Source: Anaerolineae bacterium
GTDB lineage: Bacteria > Chloroflexota > Anaerolineae > B4-G1
Length of the DNA: 6,790 nucleotides
Reading direction: 5' to 3'
Assembly (NCBI GenBank): GCA_016783285.1
Contig: JADHWW010000205.1
Coordinates: forward strand, 1 to 6,790
Shown here: piece after piece, positions 1 to 6,218 of the stretch
Position numbering within the stretch: the first letter of the stretch is position 1
Layout: every line of letters begins with the position of its first letter
Made by a program: the position numbers and the translations under genes
Notes under the pieces: model-generated
Database searches by the model: none
Seen by the model: only the letters and a program-made list of their open reading frames with translations
What the model was told of the DNA's origin: nothing

Positions 1-2016
1 GCCGTGGCCACCACAGAGCCGGTCCAGGTGGAGATCTCGCCCACCCTGCGCGTTGAGATCCCGCCCGATGGCTGGCCTGAGTTCATCCTGCCGCAAGAGA
101 AGCCCTATGCCTTCGCCGTGCGCCTGCTGTGCGAGACCACCCCAATCAGCCTGCGCGGGGCGCGGGTGGGCGTGCCACTGACTGTGGTCGCCGAGGTGCT
201 GGACGACGCCACCGGACGGCTCGTGCAGGAGATCCCTTTGCAGGAGGATCCTGCCAGGCCCGGAAGATACACTGGCCAACTCACGGACCTCGCTCCCGGA
301 AGATATGCCCTCAAGGCCCGCGTGCGCGCCGATGGTCAACTGCTGATCGAAACTTCGACCGGTCCGCGCTGGACAGTGTCATCGCCGACTGGCACTCCTA
401 CACCAACACCGACCCACACGCCGACAGTCGTTCCGATGCCAACCAGCACACCGACGCCCACATCAACCCGACTCCCCCCTTCGACGCCAGTCAGGCCACG
501 CCTGCCAACAGTAAGAGCCACGCCGCCATTGACCATCCGCCTGGACGAGCCGCTCACCCCCTATCTGCTACCTCGAGACGAACAGCCCCGCTATGGCTTC
601 GTGGTGCGGGGGCAGGTTACAGGCCTGCCCGCGCCAGAGCCGATGTTCGTCACCATCTCCGATGGTCAGGAGTTGGCCCGTTCGGCGCTGGACATTCAGC
701 CTGATGGGAAGTTCACCCTGGAAGAGGTGCCCGACGTGTGCCGGATGCTGGCAGCCAACGACGACCCGGCCCGCTTCTGGCAACTGGCGCACGATCGGTT
801 GTGGCTGGAGCGCGATCATCAACTGGCTTTCTATCGAGGTGATGAGCAGGCAACAGCATTGCCCACGCCCGCCAGCGCTCCAGTGAACATCGAGACGCAG
901 ATCACGCCGGCGCTGCGGCTATCGCTGCCGCCAGATGGCTGGCCAGCCGTGTTCAGCCCCAATGAACGGATGGATGTGGGTGCATTCCTCACTTGCGGCA
1001 ACCGCCGCCTCTCTCTGCAGGGCAGCGCGATCGCCGGCCGGGTAAGAGCAGTGGCAGTGATCCGCGGGGAGGGCCGAACAATGCCACAAGAGCCCGACCT
1101 GGCCCCTACGATCACTGGAGATAGAGATTTCACCGGCTCCGTCCTGGCGCCAACGGCCGAGGGGATGTACAACCTGACCGTCGAGCTTCGCCATAGGGAG
1201 AGCGGAGCGGTGCTGCTCAGCACCAGCCCTGTGACATGGCGGGCGTCTCGCGTCACGCCAACACCCACCAGACCACCTGCCGAGATCCGTCTGTACCAAC
1301 CGGCCTCAACCTACCGGCTGCCGCGGGCGACGGCGCCCCGCTATGGCTTGCCGATACAGGGTCGAGTGGTTGCTACCCCAGTACCGACGCCAATCTTCGT
1401 GCTTGCCCGGGACGCGGAGGGGCGTGAACGGTTCCGCACCTCGCTGGTGGTGAAAGAAAACGGGGACTTCAGCGCATCTTCTACAGAGGACGTTTGCGAG
1501 TTGCTGGCAACCGACGAAGAGGCAATCGCTCAGGCCTGGCGTTTCAACGGCACCCGCCTGTGGTTGCAGGAGGTCTACGACCTGAGCTTCTATGTGGGCA
1601 ACGTGAAGCATGAGCCACCGCCGCAGGCCCTGGCAGTGTTTCCGGCACGGCGGGTGGAGATAGCGCCCGCATTCCGGCTGCGGCCGCCACCGGACGGTTT
1701 CGCCAGATCGTACTCGCCCGGCGAGCGGTTGGATGTTCGCGCCTACACAAGCTGTGGGGGGCAGCGTGTCTTTCTGCAAGACAGTCTGTGGGCCAACCGT
1801 GTGCAGGCCATCGCCCTGCTGAGCAAGGAAGGATCAAACTGGACGCAACAGGTGCCGCTGCAGGCCTCTGTCGGCCGAGGCCAGGACTTCATCGGCCAGG
1901 TATTGGCGCCAACCGAGACGGGCACCTACACGTTGAGGGTGGAGATCAGGCCCCTGGAAAGCCAGACAAAGCTGTTAGCAACAGAACCGATCACCTTTGC
2001 TGTCATCTCTCCCTAA
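1..2016 (+). CDS. Modular A-B repeat protein, probably exported (5' truncated)
   Basis: The reading frame is open from the first base and ends at tandem stops TAA TAG, so this is the C-terminal 671 residues of a longer protein. GTG at base 4 is an unlikely start because it lies inside repeat-like sequence. Counting from base 1, two module types alternate: A1 (about 8-126), a Pro/Thr spacer (about 128-176), B1 (177-284), A2 (296-416), a short TPTRPP spacer, B2 (427-534) and A3 (551-671). A modules share 'PPDG(W/F)', 'LQ/LRG' and 'G.Y.L.VE'. B modules share 'PRYG', 'EDVC/PDVC', 'RLWL' and 'FY.G'. The only five cysteines (44, 247, 332, 499, 585) fall one per module. Alternating beta-strand patterns suggest Ig-like or beta-sandwich folds. 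Export is inferred from the Pro/Thr spacer; the signal peptide, if any, is upstream. I do not recognise the family. An N-terminal von Willebrand A or similar head domain is possible but unseen. Confidence 0.85.
   Translation, partial: AVATTEPVQVEISPTLRVEIPPDGWPEFILPQEKPYAFAVRLLCETTPISLRGARVGVPLTVVAEVLDDATGRLVQEIPLQEDPARPGRYTGQLTDLAPGRYALKARVRADGQLLIETSTGPRWTVSSPTGTPTPTPTHTPTVVPMPTSTPTPTSTRLPPSTPVRPRLPTVRATPPLTIRLDEPLTPYLLPRDEQPRYGFVVRGQVTGLPAPEPMFVTISDGQELARSALDIQPDGKFTLEEVPDVCRMLAANDDPARFWQLAHDRLWLERDHQLAFYRGDEQATALPTPASAPVNIETQITPALRLSLPPDGWPAVFSPNERMDVGAFLTCGNRRLSLQGSAIAGRVRAVAVIRGEGRTMPQEPDLAPTITGDRDFTGSVLAPTAEGMYNLTVELRHRESGAVLLSTSPVTWRASRVTPTPTRPPAEIRLYQPASTYRLPRATAPRYGLPIQGRVVATPVPTPIFVLARDAEGRERFRTSLVVKENGDFSASSTEDVCELLATDEEAIAQAWRFNGTRLWLQEVYDLSFYVGNVKHEPPPQALAVFPARRVEIAPAFRLRPPPDGFARSYSPGERLDVRAYTSCGGQRVFLQDSLWANRVQAIALLSKEGSNWTQQVPLQASVGRGQDFIGQVLAPTETGTYTLRVEIRPLESQTKLLATEPITFAVISP
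385..528 (+). repeat. Pro/Thr-rich low-complexity spacer within the repeat protein
   Basis: About 48 codons consist mostly of Pro, Thr and Ser, starting with a TPTPTPT run and followed by TSTPTPTST. It separates module A1 from B1; the second A-to-B junction (about 1252-1275) has only a short TPTRPP version. Such spacers are typical of extracytoplasmic stalks and linkers, notably in Chloroflexota proteins (general knowledge). A similar stretch recurs in the outer loop of the membrane FHA protein at about 5490-5550. Confidence 0.8.
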
Positions 2017-2149
2017 TAGGCGCTGATCTGGGACGACGACAGAGGGGATGTGAAGTGCGGCCGCTGATCAGCGTTGCGCATCCCCTTATTCCCCTCTGCC
2101 TCACGCCCTTGCTATCTGCAAGGATGTCTGAGCATGTGAAGGAGGCCGC
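2017..2149 (+). promoter_or_regulatory. Intergenic gap with competing inverted repeats; possible terminator or leader
   Basis: This 133-base gap holds several inverted repeats. GGGGATG (2044-2050) can pair with CATCCCC (2079-2085), which is followed by TTATT, so a weak intrinsic terminator is possible. CAGAGGGG (2040-2047) can instead pair with CCCCTCTG (2091-2098). A perfect 12-base palindrome CGCTGATCAGCG lies at 2062-2073, and its left half repeats directly at 2021-2028. The pairings share bases and so exclude each other. There is no real T-tract and no convincing -35/-10 pair. The gap ends with AAGGAGG at 2139-2145, four bases before the kinase start. A transcription boundary here is plausible but unproven. 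Confidence 0.3.
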
Positions 2150-3769
2150 ATGCCCATCGTATGTCCAAACCCGAACTGTCGCCAGGTGAACCGCGATAAT
2201 GCTCGCTTCTGCGGCCGATGTGGCATGCTACTCTCTCAGATCGGTCTGCCCGACACATCAGCGGGTCCAACTGGACCGCCAGCGACAGCTATATCGTTTC
2301 CGACTGGGCTGCTGTCACCCAATACGCTTCTAGCGGGCCGATACCTTATGCTGTGCAAGATCGGCCAGGGTGGGATGGCTGCGGTCTACCAGGCCAGGGA
2401 TGTCCGCCTGCCTGGCAAGCTCTGGGCCATCAAGGAGATGTCGGACGTAGCCATCACCGATCCAGCCGAGAAACGACGCGCCATTAATGGTTTTCTCCGT
2501 GAGGCCCAAATCCTCGCCTCCCTGGACCATCCCAACATTCCGAAAGTCATCGACTCGTTCGAGCACAGGGGCAACCACTATCTCGTCCTTGAGCATGTAG
2601 ATGGTGACACTCTGGAAACACTGTTGATTGTTAAGGGCCACCCATTCAGCGAGGCTGAGGTGGGACCCTGGCTCGATCAACTGCTGAGCGCACTAGCCTA
2701 TCTCCATGCGCGCAGGCCTCCCGTCATCTTTCGTGACCTCAAGTCCGGCAACATCATGCTCAGCCGCAGCGGGCAGATCAAGTTGATCGACTTTGGCATT
2801 GCCCGATTTTTCCAGGCAGGAAAAGCCAAAGATACCACGCTGCTCGGCACCGTTGGCTATGCTCCGCCAGAGCAACACGGGCAAGGGCAGACCGATGCGC
2901 GTTCGGATATCTACGCCCTGGGCGCCACTCTTCACCGGCTGCTCACCGGCCACGATCCGACGACGACGCCGTTTCATCTACCGCCCGTTCGCCAGCTCAA
3001 TCCAGGCATCTCACAGGTGATGGAGCAAGTGATCACCCGGTCCTTGGAGCACAATCCCCGGAACCGCTGGCAGAGCATTCACGAGATCCAGGCCATTGCC
3101 AGGCCATCATCTCCCAAGGCAACGGCGAAGGCTGCCCCTGTTCGGCCCGTTCAGGCTCTTACACCTTCTCGCCCGACAACAAGGCTCTTGTTGGCCGTGG
3201 TTAAACTGTCCGGCCGACAACTGGCCGCCGCTGTGGGCAGCTTGCTGATCCTGGTCGCCCTGAGTGTCTGGCTATTGGCACCGGGCATCCAGCGCAACCT
3301 GCCCTTTGTATGGAACAACGTGCCAGTGTTTGTCATTGCGGGACCGATGGCCTATGCTGCGGCGCGACGGCGTGGAGCGGCGATCCTGGCCCATGTTCCC
3401 ATCACTCTGGTGGGATGGTTGATCCTGTGGATACGCGTAGGCGGCGCGCCGGACAGCTATGGGCCGTTGCTGCTGGGCACGGCCATCAGTGGGCTGGCCA
3501 TTGAGGCCGGCCTGTGCTTCTTACCCCAGATCATCAGAGGAAAGGCCGGGGATGAAGCCTGGAAGCGAGAGATCGCCTGGTTCGCGCTGCTGGGAGTGGC
3601 GGCGGCGATTTCCTTCTTTGTGCTCCTGGAAGGCCTGGCGTACAGCATGCGCCCCGCTATGTGGGTTGGCGCCGCTGCTCTTGGCGCGCTGGGATGGTTC
3701 TTGGGCGACCTGGTACAGCAATGGTTGTACCTGCGACAGACTGGCATGCGACGGACGACGCAGCCATAG
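2150..3769 (+). CDS. Zinc-ribbon Ser/Thr protein kinase with six-helix membrane domain
   Basis: This is a Hanks-type kinase of 539 residues that transfers phosphate from ATP to Ser/Thr, anchored in the inner membrane. The ATG is preceded by AAGGAGG with a 4-base spacer. An N-terminal zinc ribbon has Cys 5, 10, 21 and 24 (C-x4-C-x10-C-x2-C). The kinase domain spans about 64-315: glycine loop GQGGMAAVY (72-80), ATP-binding Lys95 in 'WAIKEM', catalytic loop FRDLKSGN (194-201; base Asp196, Asn201), DFG at 214-216 and 'APPEQ' at 238-242. Phe replaces the usual His of HRD. Thr229 and Thr230 in the activation loop are candidate autophosphorylation sites. Six hydrophobic helices follow at about 358-380, 387-406, 411-431, 437-462, 475-500 and 503-528. 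Arg/Lys-rich loops (ARRRGA, RGKAGDEAWKRE, and the C-terminal tail) fit positive-inside topology, leaving only short outer loops and no external sensor domain. All catalytic residues are present, so activity is expected. Confidence 0.97.
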   Translation: MPIVCPNPNCRQVNRDNARFCGRCGMLLSQIGLPDTSAGPTGPPATAISFPTGLLSPNTLLAGRYLMLCKIGQGGMAAVYQARDVRLPGKLWAIKEMSDVAITDPAEKRRAINGFLREAQILASLDHPNIPKVIDSFEHRGNHYLVLEHVDGDTLETLLIVKGHPFSEAEVGPWLDQLLSALAYLHARRPPVIFRDLKSGNIMLSRSGQIKLIDFGIARFFQAGKAKDTTLLGTVGYAPPEQHGQGQTDARSDIYALGATLHRLLTGHDPTTTPFHLPPVRQLNPGISQVMEQVITRSLEHNPRNRWQSIHEIQAIARPSSPKATAKAAPVRPVQALTPSRPTTRLLLAVVKLSGRQLAAAVGSLLILVALSVWLLAPGIQRNLPFVWNNVPVFVIAGPMAYAAARRRGAAILAHVPITLVGWLILWIRVGGAPDSYGPLLLGTAISGLAIEAGLCFLPQIIRGKAGDEAWKREIAWFALLGVAAAISFFVLLEGLAYSMRPAMWVGAAALGALGWFLGDLVQQWLYLRQTGMRRTTQP

Positions 3770-3802
3770 GAGATGGTTTAACGAAGCGATTCTGGTGCTC
3801 AC

Positions 3803-5098
3803 ATGGCGCAAAAACCTGGCACACTGCCACCTCTTCAAGTAAGCACGGTTCTGCAAGCGAGATACCGAGTAACGGGGATCGTCGGTGGCGGGGGTATGGC
3901 CCTTGTCTACCGGGTCGAAGAGATTCACCCTCGTCCCGGCCAGATATGGGCCCTCAAAGAACTCCGCCCTGCTTCGAGTAGTTCCGAGGAGCAAGCCGAT
4001 GCCCGGCGTCAGTTTGGCCAGGAAGCCAAGCTGCTGGCTCGTCTGGATCATGCTAATCTGCCCAAGGTGGTGGACTACTTTGACGAATCTGGTCGCTCAT
4101 ATCTGGTCATGGAGTTCATCGAAGGGCGATCCCTGGAGAAGCATCTGGAAGCAGCCGGCCGAGCCTTACCAGAGAAACCTGTGCTACACTGGATGATCCA
4201 GGTCTGCCAGGTATTGGACTACCTGCATGGGCAGCAGCCGCCCATCATCTTCCGCGATCTGAAACCCAGCAACATCATGTTGTCCAATGTTGGGTTGATC
4301 AAGCTCGTAGACTTCGGGATCGCCCGCACGTACAAGGCGGGCAAGAAGAAGGACACGGTAGCCATGGGCTCGCAGAATTACGCCCCGCCGGAGCAGTGGG
4401 GGAGGGAGCAGACCGACCAGCGCTCCGACGTCTACGCGCTGGGGGCAACGGTGTATCACCTGATCACCGGGACATTGCCTCCATTATCGTGCCTGCCTGG
4501 GCCACTGCCACCACCTTGTAGTCTCAATCCATTCATCTCGCCGGGTATTGAGCAAGTGATCCTGAAAGCAATGGCCAAGGAACGCGGAGATCGTTACCCG
4601 ACGGCCAGAGAGATGGAGGCGACCCTGGCTGGTTGCCTGGCCAGCCTTGGCGTTGCGGCGACCGTTCAGCCTATACCGGCGATCGAAGAACGCCCCTGTC
4701 CTTTCTGCAGTAAGCCCAACCGGCAGGGAGCACGCTTCTGTGGCTACTGCGGTACCCATCTCGGCGGGCAACTGCGAGGGGTTCTTCAGGTTCTCGGCCC
4801 CTCGGGGACCGGCTGGGAGATGCCGTTGAGCAAGACACCTTTCCTCATCGGCCGCAAGAGTGCCGCTGACAGCATTTACCCGGACCTGGACCTGTCGTAC
4901 TACGATGCGCAGTTCATTTCTCGCTGTCACGCCCAGATCTCGCAGCATGGCTCCGAGTATATGCTCATAGACCTGGAAAGCGCCAACGGCACCTTTGTCA
5001 GCGGTACGCGATTGTCGCCTCACACGCCGCAAGTGCTGCGCAGTGGCGATAGGATTACCATAGGCAAGGTACACCTGGTGTTTCGACTCATCGTGTAG
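3803..5098 (+). CDS. Soluble Ser/Thr protein kinase with internal zinc ribbon and C-terminal FHA domain
   Basis: This 431-residue cytoplasmic protein has three parts. The Hanks-type kinase domain (about 20-275) has a glycine loop GGGGMALVY (28-36), Lys52 in 'WALKEL', FRDLKPSN (150-157; Asp152, Asn157), DFG at 170-172 and APPEQ at 194-198. The zinc ribbon has Cys 299, 302, 313 and 316. The FHA domain (about 325-431) carries the phosphothreonine-binding signature: Gly350-Arg351, Ser373-Arg374-x-His376, and Asn395-Gly396. Thr185 in the activation loop is a candidate site. No membrane segment is visible. The start is fixed: an in-frame TAA at 3779-3781 is followed by no other start codon before this ATG. 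There is no clear Shine-Dalgarno at normal spacing; the nearest AGGAG (3768-3772) overlaps the upstream stop. The gap from the upstream kinase is 33 bases, so co-transcription and perhaps translational coupling are likely. Confidence 0.97.
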   Translation: MAQKPGTLPPLQVSTVLQARYRVTGIVGGGGMALVYRVEEIHPRPGQIWALKELRPASSSSEEQADARRQFGQEAKLLARLDHANLPKVVDYFDESGRSYLVMEFIEGRSLEKHLEAAGRALPEKPVLHWMIQVCQVLDYLHGQQPPIIFRDLKPSNIMLSNVGLIKLVDFGIARTYKAGKKKDTVAMGSQNYAPPEQWGREQTDQRSDVYALGATVYHLITGTLPPLSCLPGPLPPPCSLNPFISPGIEQVILKAMAKERGDRYPTAREMEATLAGCLASLGVAATVQPIPAIEERPCPFCSKPNRQGARFCGYCGTHLGGQLRGVLQVLGPSGTGWEMPLSKTPFLIGRKSAADSIYPDLDLSYYDAQFISRCHAQISQHGSEYMLIDLESANGTFVSGTRLSPHTPQVLRSGDRITIGKVHLVFRLIV

Positions 5099-5193
5099 TG
5101 AAGTGGTCACTGGCGGTGTAGGAGCACGTGCCCATAGGCATCAAGGCTAAGTGACTTTGCGCGTTCGTGGCGGATCTTCATACTATCGCCCAG

Positions 5194-5217
5194 CGGCTGG
5201 ATCCGGCGATCCAGCCG
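5194..5217 (+). repeat. Perfect 10-bp inverted repeat with 4-base loop
   Basis: The arm CGGCTGGATC (5194-5203) and its exact reverse complement GATCCAGCCG (5208-5217) flank the loop CGGC. It is followed by GGGG rather than a T-run, so it is not a classical intrinsic terminator. It sits 33 bases before the Shine-Dalgarno of the FHA gene and would form a stable hairpin in the mRNA leader. It could block upstream decay, pause transcription or bind a protein. Confidence 0.6.
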
Positions 5218-5250
5218 GGGCAAAGTGCGGCTTTCACCGCAAGAGGCTCA

Positions 5251-5259
5251 AAGGAGGAG
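5251..5259 (+). promoter_or_regulatory. Strong ribosome binding site that sets the FHA gene start
   Basis: AAGGAGGAG is an extended match to the 16S rRNA anti-Shine-Dalgarno, with GGAGG ending 7 bases before ATG 5265. It decides this start over the in-frame GTG at 5151, which would add 38 residues encoded across the leader hairpin and place charged sequence ahead of the membrane anchor. Confidence 0.9.
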
Positions 5260-5264
5260 AGAGG

Positions 5265-6218
5265 ATGTATCCTTCAGGCGATCATCGCAGAACACAAAGG
5301 CCGTTCTTCCTGCACCTGTTCCTGGTGGGAGCTGTGGCAAGTGTTATACTCTGTGCGTCATTGATCGAGAGTTCTGCCGAGTTGAGGCCAGCGGGCATCG
5401 GTGCAAACACGTTGACGGCGACACGTAGAGAGATCCCGCCAAGCGCCCTGGCAGCGCATGACACAACCCTCGCCAACGCCGTGCTGGTAGCCACCGCGAC
5501 GCCCACCGAAGCTGCTACGCCGACGGCGACGGCTACGCCAACAAGACAGTCTCGGTGGATGGAAACTCGCTCTGAGGGGATCGCCAGGATCTGGCGATCC
5601 TGGCGGAGCGATTTTCCATCTGCTGAGTTTACGATTCCCGATGAGGCCCACGCCTATCCTGGAGGACTGGCCGTCTTCCTTCCACTAGCACTGGTCATCA
5701 TCTTGCTTGCCGCGGGCATCATCATCTTGGTTGGCGCCGTCAGGATACTGAACAGACTGAAGCGAGAATGGCCTATCACGAAGTTTCCTCCAAGACGCGC
5801 CGCTGCACCACCATCCCCGCCCCCGCGGCCTCCAGAGGCCAAGGAACCTGAAGCGGCGCCTCCATCACTCGTGACCGCAGCGCGGCCTGAGCCAGGGATC
5901 CCCTATCTGGAGAGCCTGGAACGACCGAAGGGGGTGGTTTGCTGCCCCTTGACCCAACCTGTAACCACCATCGGTCGGGGCACTGACAACGATCTGATGA
6001 TTGACGAGCATTTCATCGGCTGGTCAACCGTCTCGCGGAATCATGCCAAGGTGGAAGGCGATGGAGAACTCTTGGTGTTGGTAGATCTGGACTCAGAAAA
6101 TGGCGTCTACGTCAACGACCAGCGCACCCGTGAGAACATCCTCCACGATGGCTGCGTCGTGAGCTTCGGCCAGGTCCGCTTTGCCTTGCGGATGAATAGG
6201 GGAAGGAGTACATCATGA
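5265..6218 (+). CDS. Two-pass membrane protein with cytoplasmic FHA domain
   Basis: This 317-residue protein probably reads phosphothreonine at the inner face of the membrane. A basic N-terminus (HRRTQR) precedes a first hydrophobic helix (about 14-34), likely a signal anchor. Residues 35-134 form an outer loop with a Pro/Thr/Ala-rich stretch. A second strong helix (135-161) is followed by basic NRLKR, which fits N-in/C-in topology. A Pro/Ala-rich linker leads to the FHA domain (about 210-310): Gly237-Arg238, Ser257-Arg258-x-His260 and Asn279-Gly280. No lipobox is convincing: Cys30 is preceded by Leu, not Gly/Ala/Ser. An uncleaved first helix is assumed; a cleaved signal peptide would leave a single-pass protein with the same inside FHA. 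The gene lies after two kinases, and the next gene overlaps its stop by ATGA, so it is probably an adaptor for one of those kinases. Its partner is unknown. Confidence 0.93.
   Translation: MYPSGDHRRTQRPFFLHLFLVGAVASVILCASLIESSAELRPAGIGANTLTATRREIPPSALAAHDTTLANAVLVATATPTEAATPTATATPTRQSRWMETRSEGIARIWRSWRSDFPSAEFTIPDEAHAYPGGLAVFLPLALVIILLAAGIIILVGAVRILNRLKREWPITKFPPRRAAAPPSPPPRPPEAKEPEAAPPSLVTAARPEPGIPYLESLERPKGVVCCPLTQPVTTIGRGTDNDLMIDEHFIGWSTVSRNHAKVEGDGELLVLVDLDSENGVYVNDQRTRENILHDGCVVSFGQVRFALRMNRGRSTS
5578..5605 (+). repeat. Overlapping alternative inverted repeats inside the FHA gene
   Basis: Two 10-bp stems compete for the same bases. GGATCGCCAG (5578-5587) pairs with CTGGCGATCC (5591-5600) over a 3-base loop, while CGCCAGGATC (5582-5591) pairs with GATCCTGGCG (5596-5605) over a 4-base loop. 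They lie in codons for the outer loop and partly reflect a tandem Trp-Arg-Ser duplication. Confidence 0.55.
6203..6208 (+). promoter_or_regulatory. Ribosome binding site of the double zinc-ribbon gene
   Basis: AAGGAG stands 6 bases before ATG 6215, inside the last codons of the FHA gene. With the ATGA stop/start overlap (6215-6218) it supports coupled translation and fixes the start of the final gene. Confidence 0.9.

Larger units (their letters stand above)
5099..5264 (+). promoter_or_regulatory. Leader region of the membrane FHA gene
   Basis: This 166-base gap is the longest in the window. A weak sigma70-like pair can be drawn: TTGCGC (5157-5162), 16 bases, CATACT (5179-5184). It matches the consensus poorly. 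Downstream are a perfect hairpin (5194-5217) and a small one with TGCGG (5226-5230) and CCGCA (5237-5241), then the ribosome binding site. An internal promoter is plausible given the gap but cannot be claimed firmly. Confidence 0.3.

Noticed and set aside
4..6. GTG at base 4 as the true start of the repeat protein
   Set aside because: The frame is open upstream, there is no visible start context, and the sequence resembles the B-to-A junctions found later in the protein.
2087..2117. Possible promoter before the first kinase (extended -10-like TGCTATCT at 2110-2117)
   Set aside because: The -10 match is poor and no -35 at suitable spacing resembles the consensus.
2124..2189. Small 21-codon frame starting at ATG 2124 and overlapping the first kinase start
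   Set aside because: It has only a weak, too-close AAGG before it and no recognisable sequence; the strong AAGGAGG serves ATG 2150. A leader peptide cannot be excluded but is unsupported.
4484..5110. Long antisense open frame (208 residues) opposite the kinase-FHA gene
   Set aside because: It is a shadow of a GC-rich gene with clear kinase, zinc-ribbon and FHA motifs on the + strand; its translation shows no recognisable domain. The other antisense frames (for example 3521-4051, 1306-1779, 831-1268, 6219-6587) fail in the same way.
5151..5264. In-frame GTG start 38 codons upstream for the membrane FHA gene
   Set aside because: It lacks a good ribosome binding site, its codons cross the leader hairpin, and AAGGAGGAG is correctly spaced before ATG 5265, which also puts a basic tip directly before the first helix.
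5354..5354. Lipoprotein attachment at Cys30 of the membrane FHA protein
   Set aside because: The residues before Cys30 are Val-Ile-Leu; a lipobox needs a small residue directly before the cysteine.
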